Made by a program: the position numbers and the translations under genes. The notes under the pieces are model-generated. The model was not told the DNA's origin, searched no databases, and worked only from the letters and a program-made list of their open reading frames with translations. From contig CADCXA010000032.1 in assembly GCA_902806565.1 (NCBI GenBank), positions 186,001 to 250,000 of the forward strand: 64,000 bases of DNA, given 5' to 3'. Below, piece after piece: positions 57,305 to 64,000 of this stretch (position 1 is the first letter of the stretch; each line of letters begins with the position of its first letter). The stretch is from Hypoxylon rubiginosum (Eukaryota > Ascomycota > Sordariomycetes > Xylariales > Hypoxylaceae).

Positions 57305-59611
57305 TTAAGGTGAAATGTCTTCCATCTCATCGTCACTATCATCGATGGTATCCCTACCATTATCCTTTCCTCTCTTTTCTAAGGCCCTGAGTCGTACCTT
57401 TCCCCGTTCTCGTGCATGGTATCGATCCGCCATCTCGTCGAGTTCATCTATGGCAGCAAGCCATTCGGGATTTCTCTTGACTCGCTCAGGTAAATCGACT
57501 CTGACATTGTCTTTTTCTTCCTCCTGTCTTCGTCTCGCCGCACTGGCTGTAGCACGACCAAAATTGCTCTTCCTAGTTCCTCGCTCGCGAATCACATCTT
57601 GCTTTTCTTGATACCATTTTTGAGAACGGGGGTGCGTCCAGTGAACCCGAGGGTCAATATGTGCAAAGTGTGTCGCTGGGCGGGTAGGTCGCGGTGGCTG
57701 TTGATACTCCGGAAGATCAAACAGCGCGGAACCAGGTCGATTAGGCTCATTCAGTTTTCCGTAGATAAACGCGTCAAATTTGTCGGGATCATGGCGGGCT
57801 ATGAGGGCTTGACGTCTTTCTTCTACGTTTATATGCTTCAAATTTCTTTTTGGAAACATAGACGCAAGGGTCGATTTGCCTATTGGCCTGTTGGCGACCT
57901 TTCCTATCCCATTGAGCTCCCCAACATGTTGGAACGCGTGCGGAAAGGGCTGCGCCGGTTTTTGTGCAGTGTGGCGATGTTGAATCGAGCTTTGTGAGTC
58001 CGTCTGGCGCTGCTCGGGGGCGCTGGGTGGCTTTGGGAGATTTATCTCCTTACTCTGTGTCTGACGTACGGGACTGGCTCTTCCGCGAGAGTCTGGCTGG
58101 GGCAATGAACTATCTAAGTCTGTGATTTTACCGTCACGTAAACCCCCGTTGGTGGAAGTAGGTACGATCCTTGGACGTTGTAATATCTCTTGAATATATG
58201 CCTTGACCTGTTCTCTAGAAGTCTGCGGCTGTGGGGCATTTTCCGCACCGCGTGATTCCGTGCGTCCTCCATTAGTACTCGAAGTACTAGGTGTTGAGAT
58301 TGAAGAAGGGGCAATAGACGCTGGACGATGATTTGCGGCAGCATGATTAGTAACTCCTGTCCCCTCCGTTCCCTCTACCACACCTGCTACATTTGTTAAC
58401 GAGCCATGTCGAATTTGCTTGCCAATTTGACGAGGTGGGTCCGCAGGTCTCCCAGTATACGGTGGGGAGTGTTGGGGGGCTTGTTGGGGGGCCTTTTGTT
58501 TGTCTTTCGTCAAATTAAGCTGCGGAGTTCCTTCATTTGACGGAAGCAACGTTGGGTTTGGCCGAGGTGCGATATTTATAGGAGGCGGCTTTTTGGGGGC
58601 GAGGCGAGGTGCCGTATTCGGCGTAGCCTTTCCAGCATGGGGCGGGTCGTTTCGAACCGTAGATTGGGAATGCCATGGATACTTATTTATTTGATTCGTG
58701 GAGAGTTGAACCTCTATTGATTTTCCCTCTTGTCGTAAATCAGGTGCCTTCTCTTCAGCTCGAGTATGGGTGCCACTGGAAAGATTATCACGGCCTTTTT
58801 GTCCATTAGAATGCGAGATTTGACGGGGAAGAGGCTTAGACTGTGGATCGTCTCCCGTAAGATCTATTACGTTATTGGCTGGATATGGTGCTTTTCGAGG
58901 TAGATCCTGATGCGAGGGCTTTGCTATAGATTTCTGTTCTCCACGTTGTCTATGTGCAGGTGGCGCTCCAAACGAATTCGAGTGTGCTTTCCTAGGATGA
59001 AGAGAAAAGCCAGAGACTGCTGTAACTTCGAGATCTCGCTCCTCAGAATTTGTTGATTTAATCTGAGGAGACGCATACAAAGCATTGTTTGTAAATATAG
59101 GGGCGTCATGGCGAGCTCCCCGGTCTTTTGCATTCCCTTCGGTGGATATTCGCGGCCTCTTCGGAGGTCGTGTATCCAATGAAGGCGCATCGCCGGCGGA
59201 GCTGCGATTAGCAGACGGCCGAGGATCGTGGCTGCGCGTTGCTGTGATCGTTGGTGCCTGCTTGGAAGATCCGGCACCAGTGGTCTTCCTTGCAACCTTC
59301 CTATCGGGAAGCTGCTTTTTCTCACTGGCGGGTGTGAGCACCGCGAGTGGCGTTTTGACAGTGATAGCATCACCGGTTTTTTCTTGCGGAGCCATATTTG
59401 AATAATTGCGGTTTTGCTGCGGTGAAGGCTGCTTCGAAGGTTGACGGATGCCGCCGGGCTGTCGCTGACTTGGAGAAGGCGCTGAAGTAGTTGAGGGCTT
59501 GGAGAAACCTTTACCGGGCCTGTGCTTATCACAGTAAGGCCCCCCTAACAAGACAGTCGCATCGCATTCTTCGAACTTGCATTCCTGGAACATGAACTGG
59601 CTCTTGTCCAT
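57305..59611 (-). CDS. Disordered, probably nuclear protein with C/H knuckle and SUMO-interaction-like motif
   Basis: A single-exon frame; I start at ATG 59611 (GTCATGG context), giving 768 residues, because the frame further upstream has only a TTG start. A short Cys/His motif lies at the N-terminus (C-x4-C-x10-C-x2-H within QECKFEECDATV and GGPYCDKH), possibly binding one zinc. Most of the protein is Ser/Pro/Gln/Lys-rich and probably disordered. NVIDLTGDD, about 200 residues in, matches the V-I-D-L-T core of SUMO-interaction motifs. RPPKRPR is a possible NLS. The C-terminal ~180 residues are more ordered and conserved-looking (RPIGKSTLASMFPKRNLKH, KFDAFIYGKLNE, PRVHWTHPRSQKWYQEKQ), followed by a charged coiled-coil region and an acidic DDSDDEMED tail. 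I do not recognise a named family. A nuclear role is inferred. Confidence 0.7.
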   Translation of the reverse strand: MDKSQFMFQECKFEECDATVLLGGPYCDKHRPGKGFSKPSTTSAPSPSQRQPGGIRQPSKQPSPQQNRNYSNMAPQEKTGDAITVKTPLAVLTPASEKKQLPDRKVARKTTGAGSSKQAPTITATRSHDPRPSANRSSAGDAPSLDTRPPKRPRISTEGNAKDRGARHDAPIFTNNALYASPQIKSTNSEERDLEVTAVSGFSLHPRKAHSNSFGAPPAHRQRGEQKSIAKPSHQDLPRKAPYPANNVIDLTGDDPQSKPLPRQISHSNGQKGRDNLSSGTHTRAEEKAPDLRQEGKSIEVQLSTNQINKYPWHSQSTVRNDPPHAGKATPNTAPRLAPKKPPPINIAPRPNPTLLPSNEGTPQLNLTKDKQKAPQQAPQHSPPYTGRPADPPRQIGKQIRHGSLTNVAGVVEGTEGTGVTNHAAANHRPASIAPSSISTPSTSSTNGGRTESRGAENAPQPQTSREQVKAYIQEILQRPRIVPTSTNGGLRDGKITDLDSSLPQPDSRGRASPVRQTQSKEINLPKPPSAPEQRQTDSQSSIQHRHTAQKPAQPFPHAFQHVGELNGIGKVANRPIGKSTLASMFPKRNLKHINVEERRQALIARHDPDKFDAFIYGKLNEPNRPGSALFDLPEYQQPPRPTRPATHFAHIDPRVHWTHPRSQKWYQEKQDVIRERGTRKSNFGRATASAARRRQEEEKDNVRVDLPERVKRNPEWLAAIDELDEMADRYHARERGKVRLRALEKRGKDNGRDTIDDSDDEMEDISP

Positions 59612-62600
59612 GACTGAGATGGTTGGTTTAAACCAATCATGCGTAGCCTGGGGCAATAGTGCCACAAGGAGGCCTGGATGAGCCCCAGCAGGCAAGCAGA
59701 TGTGAAGGTTTATGAAAAGAACAATGCGATGCCAGTGGTTGTTCTTTGGAGGATTGTTGAAGTCGTGTCATCTTAGCCAAGGTTGTCCCTTGAAATGGAG
59801 ACAAATTTAGGTAAGTGCACTGAAATCTGGGGAGAATGTCAACATCGTGATCCTGGGTAAATAAAAAAAAAGAATAGAGGAGAGGGGTTGCCAATGATGA
59901 TTAGTGGGTAAAAAAAGGTAATGTTAGAAGCAGAAGGTAGAGAGGTATAGGGAAAGAACAAGGCTTAGATAGGTAGATCAGTTGAATTGGGGAAATGTGA
60001 TAGAATGAGAAATGAATTTTGAAGGTATGAAGTGGCTACTTACTAACGGTGGCCGAAAGACCGGTGGAGGGAGTATAGAGCGAAAATGGCTGTAATAAAC
60101 TCCCAGAGTAGTCGTCAGACAAGAAGACAATCGAAAGTATTTGACTGAATACCAAGATGCAGTCTTCTTGTCGTAGTACCAAATATCGGAGTATATCCAA
60201 CCAATATCTATCAAGAGTAAAGGGAGGTTATGTCCTATAGACAATTGTTAGATAAGAATAAGATAAGGAATAAGAGGCAAAAAGCATCAATTCATGTTGG
60301 CAGAAATATGAATGGTCTCAGATCTTTTCAGTTTTCATTTCGAGTCATCAACCTGCAGGACACAGCGGTTTCGAGTTCTCCAACCTCGCCTAATACGCCA
60401 GGGCAGCCTATTCACCGCAGCCTTTGGTCCGACCTTATAGTGGCAATGCAAGGCTAGGCTCCTATATAGCGGAAGTATGCAGCAGCAGCAGTAGTAGCAG
60501 TCTGCAATATTGCTTTATCTTCTCCCCGAATGCTGGACGGGCCAATGGCATAGGCGTGGCGAGTCCAATGCAAAAGCAAAAGCAAAAGTTGGGGTTGGAA
60601 GATGCGCTTTCAAATCGAAAGCTCAGCTTGATTTTTAAGGTGGGTTATAGAACTCAAAACCAGATGTTTCCTAAGTGCAGTCCGACCTTTTACCAATTTG
60701 TTCATCACCGACCAGCAACAACAGGTTAAAAAGGAAGAAGAGGCTCACATCGGGGAGCTTAAATAGGAGAAATTAAGAATAACATACCGGTAGAATCTTA
60801 CACCTTCTCGAGTTCCGATCCGGCGCAGTTGCAAAACTCCTTCATCATCCACTGATGATTTGGCTGGCAAGAGGCTAGAAGGGGAAATAGACGGGGTTGC
60901 GCCGACCGGGACTGGTAATTGCTCGGGATAATGGACAATTTCACTGATACGGCCGAATAGCATCCATTATGGAACAGTCGTAACGTCCGAGGTTCCACAG
61001 TCTTATATTTCGGTAAGCAGAGAGAGGGAGAGTTGGCGCGCGAAAGGTGAAATTGATAGAATACGGAGAGGCTACTATGGAATATGTAGAACGGGAATGA
61101 TGAGCATTACCTTCCTCCTGGCGGCGCAACCATAGTGGTCCGTGCGCTTAGCGTGGAATCGGTCTCGGGTTATATTTCTTCCGCCGTTTCTATTTAATCG
61201 AGGTGGTCTCACCTGCATTAACGGCAACTTTCCTGCCCCCCTATTATTTCAATACGTGACTAAATACTTCTTAGATTAACATTTATGATTTCATTTACGA
61301 TTTCATTTACCAACGGGAAATAAAATAGTCATGAAATCGCATTGAACGTACCATGATATAAATCATTGCGTTATTCTTTCAAAACCCAAAAAGAAAAAGG
61401 TTTCTACTTTTGCTCAAGACAAGACAAAACCCGCAGGAGAACCGACCCAGCCAGCTTATCTACAATTCTATCTTGGCACCCCCCCCTCCAATACAACCTT
61501 GGAACATGATGGGCAATTTTCAAATTATTCAAAAGAAGGAATAAGTAAATATGGTATTTGGCCAATATTTCAGAGTATTCGGGATAGGACTTTACTACCT
61601 TTCACTGCACAAGCTAAAGATACCTATCTCTTCTAGTGAACACTCTCACCTTGTCAATTGCAATCCTGTTAATTCAACTAGCGATCGGCCTATAAAATAT
61701 TTATCCGCCATATACATGTCCCAACTCGATGCTTCAGTTAGCATGGCCTCGTCAATTAAACTAAACGTAAGATCGAAATATCGCTTGGCGCATTGTATAG
61801 TACTTTATTATAGACCGATGAAAAACATAACTTATTCACTGGGGTCTTACGCCACGGATGTCTATATTTTATTCGAGCATATTCTATCAGTGTCATCATA
61901 GTGATGTCCTGCGACAATAAGATACATCTTCTATACCCAATACATATTGAGATTCAGTACCAATTCTGAGATAAGAAAATACTTTACTTTTGGAGGTAGC
62001 AATGCGACTTGGCATGCGGGCATCTACACAATGGCTGAGATATCGTGACTCCGACACCTAGCAAATACGTCATTTTCTCACAAATATAATCTTCTGCATA
62101 CGGAGCCATAAATGTTCAGCCAACGATATTCGTTCTCAAGTGCAGAATAATAAAAATGAATCACCCAGTCCTTGATATTTTCTCCTGCGCATGAAAACGG
62201 CGAAACTCCTATCATACCCGTCTATAAAAACTACGGGAATCTATTTAGCAGCGTTCGATGCTCTCCCCTTGTGCATATATTTTTCGAGTATTGCATTTTG
62301 CAGTGCTTCCACGTACTTAAACCATTGAGCCTTCTATATATATCATAGCACGAAAACCATGAGTCTGAAATATGTATAAATTCTCCGAATGCGATGTCAG
62401 GGTTCAAACCTTTCGGCTTCTCGCTTTTCGACAGGGAATTAGCATTGTCAACCCGAAGAAGGGGCTAAGTCTGGAGGTCAAAGAGTGTCGGTGACATATA
62501 AATCAAGTCAAAGTGAGTTAGCGATCTATTACTACCTTAAGTACCTAGGTAGGTATACACTGACAGGAAATAAAGGCAACAGAAAAGATCGAGGAAAGCT

Positions 62601-62759
62601 AAGCACAAGCCAACGATACTTTGAACACAAGATATCTCACACAATAATTTTATATGTGGTAGGCAAGAAATACATACAAGTGAAGATGAATATATACAAC
62701 GAAAAACCAATAAATTTCCGAGTCCTATATCGAACACGGTCCGAACGCAAGCTCAATTA
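59612..62759. other. 3.1-kb AT-rich region, possible distal promoter, no secure gene
   Basis: The left part is upstream of the gene ending at 57305. A minus-strand ORF from 60963 to 60745 has a decent ATG and two possible donors (GAGAAG|GTGTAA and CTACCG|GTATGT) but no recognisable downstream exon. A CAG/TAG triplet run lies at 60480-60500 (AGCAGCAGCAGTAGTAG). From 61200 the sequence is strongly AT-rich with no ORF of substance. Confidence 0.5.
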
Positions 62760-63258
62760 TAGGCCTGTAAGAACAGACCTCCGTGTTAGCCCGCACACCT
62801 CGGGAGGCCCGATCACCACCCGATTATGTGGAACCGCCATCGTCCGAGTACGAGATGGAGGTGCAGAAATAGGTATAGTGTCAGTTAGAACCAGTGGAGG
62901 TCGTGGTTCCGGTATACGCACAGAATGCGATCGCTGGGCAGTAGCGGGAAGGCATTGTTGATGCCGTGAGTCGCAAGCTCACGCCGGTATACCTCGCCGA
63001 GGTACTGCCATGACTGGCCTCCATTGGTAGATTTCACAACCCGGAGGACGTTTTGGGTTCCGTCTCGGGCAGCATCCCCGCTAATTAGGTTGCCGTTGTT
63101 CATGAAGCTAACTCTGACGTACTCAGATTAGCGCCGATCGCTACCGGCTCGGCGGCCTTGACGACACGGCCTGGCAGACGCTTCTCAAGATAAGTCGGGG
63201 CGACTAATGCCAGCCCTATGAGAGCAAATGCCGAGCAGATTGCCTTGGCGAAGAACAT
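62760..63258 (-). pseudogene. Frameshifted sialidase-like (Asp-box/BNR) gene
   Basis: On the minus strand an ATG at 63258 opens a signal-peptide-like segment (MFFAKAICSAFALIGLALVA) running to about 63122, where the frame breaks. In the next frame it continues as YVRVSFMNNGNLISGDAARDG, VLRVVKSTNGGQSWQYLGEV with the Asp-box STNGGQSW, NNAFPLLPSDRILCVYRNHD, then shifts again (about 62905) to STGSN and again (about 62885) to YTYF and ISYSDDGGST. A possible intron follows (GTGTGC...TTACAG). The order matches fungal exo-alpha-sialidase-like proteins, so this is a decayed gene with at least three frame breaks. A sequencing error could explain one break but hardly three. The remainder of the gene downstream is not recognisable. 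Confidence 0.75.
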
Positions 63259-64000
63259 GATGATAAACCCTTATGCGTTTACAATTGAGGCAGATCACGG
63301 CGCGGATTAGTGTGGATCCGCACTTGGGCTTCACGAGGTAGCTATAATATAGGCGAGATACCACCATCCTCAGAAACGCCACCGCACTATCACTCGACCC
63401 CTCCTCCCATTTCTTAGACCCTTCATCACTGTAACAGAGTAATCATGAGAGCCTCGTTAATCGCAGAAATAGTGGACGCAAGGCCTATTATCGAGGACAA
63501 CCATCCATATTAGGGATACTAAGGCCTTTGCAACAGCCCATTGAGCCAAGTATAGTCTCACAGTGGAGATAGGTCTCGTCGGACCTGATTTAGCAATATG
63601 GTTGATGCTCCCGTTTGAGAAGGCAGCTGTGTTGGCTCGGCTTTAACCAACCACTAGGCCTGCAGCATTTCCGAGTTGCCGGCGATGCGGTGCCAGATCG
63701 TGGGCCTACGCTGTCAATTGCACGTGTATCTTAGAGGAGACACACCTTAATTGTCGCTAAGGGGACCAAAGCCGACCGAGTTTAATGGCCTAGAGCTTCC
63801 CCGCCTTCTCGTGCAACACACCTAAAGTCCCCTATAATCGGCGGCATTAGGCAGGTGATAGGACGTTTCAATTAACCAGAGGCATGATGTTGTTCGGTTT
63901 ATCCCTGACCCATGGCGAAAAAGTGTTGCAATCGAACAAGTGATGTAACATCCGGTTCGGCTCGGCCTCATTATGCCTGGGCAACTTTGGACCATTGTAG
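63259..64000. other. Right-edge region, no gene seen
   Basis: About 740 bp upstream of the pseudogene start. Short ORFs only; no family signature, RNA gene or repeat recognised. Confidence 0.5.

Noticed and set aside
60745..60963. Minus-strand ORF with two good donor sites
   Set aside because: No convincing second exon or family could be found; it may be a first exon but support is insufficient.
62485..62961. 158-codon plus-strand ORF
   Set aside because: Its right half is the complement of the sialidase pseudogene; the left half is AT-rich with no signature.
1..64000. CRISPR arrays, rRNA genes, bacterial-type operons or Shine-Dalgarno sites
   Set aside because: None seen; gene structure is clearly eukaryotic.

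Overview
This window looks like nuclear DNA of a filamentous ascomycete (Pezizomycotina), most likely a Sordariomycete. The evidence is short GT-AG introns of about 50-100 nt in most genes, long AT-richer intergenic spaces, a fungal-type chitin synthase, a Zn2Cys6 regulator, a PTH11-like receptor, an Egh16-like secreted protein and a NACHT-type STAND protein. The dispersed TACCTAGGTAGGTA-type palindromes would also fit. Species cannot be decided from the sequence. I rebuilt exon-intron structures by hand from splice sites, reading phase and family conservation. All sixteen protein-coding models close in frame, although the first gene runs off the left edge.

Layout. 1-4.1 kb: 5' part of a large Gln/Pro-rich protein on the minus strand, with three CACGTG boxes in its promoter. 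4.1-7.8 kb: gene-free. 7.8-10.2 kb: SLY1-type SM protein. 11.4-15.1 kb: a doubtful small membrane ORF and a division-1 (probably class III) chitin synthase. 15.1-18.3 kb: AT-rich spacer. 18.3-31.7 kb: accessory-looking stretch with a hydrolase-NACHT-ankyrin STAND protein, a PTH11-like seven-helix protein, an Egh16-like secreted protein, a decayed C6 transcription factor and an ADP-ribose-type Nudix hydrolase. 31.9-35.7 kb: an eleven-exon CorA-like transporter with a 9-nt microexon and an Arg/Glu/Gly repeat. 36.5-36.9 kb: an intact 400-bp MITE-like element with 10-bp target duplications. 37.7-42.2 kb: a head-to-head pair, an ankyrin-ClpB/Skd3-like ATPase and a coiled-coil VWA protein. 42.6-44.5 kb: secreted GH3 glycosidase. 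46.1-48.6 kb: mitochondrial aconitase-family enzyme. 48.9-54.5 kb: NCS1 permease, 2-oxoglutarate/Fe(II) oxygenase and Zn2Cys6 regulator side by side, a plausible small catabolic or salvage cluster. 57.3-59.6 kb: a disordered, probably nuclear protein with a C/H knuckle and a SUMO-interaction-like motif. 62.8-63.3 kb: a frameshifted sialidase-like (Asp-box) pseudogene.

The housekeeping genes (SLY1, chitin synthase, aconitase) are independent of one another. The most interesting candidate for something undescribed is the divergent ankyrin-Clp ATPase / coiled-coil VWA pair. An AAA+ protein beside a VWA protein recalls prokaryotic MoxR-VWA or RavA-ViaA pairs, and the ATPase architecture (UBA/CUE-like, ankyrin, single AAA-2) recalls animal CLPB/Skd3. 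That the two proteins work together is inference only.
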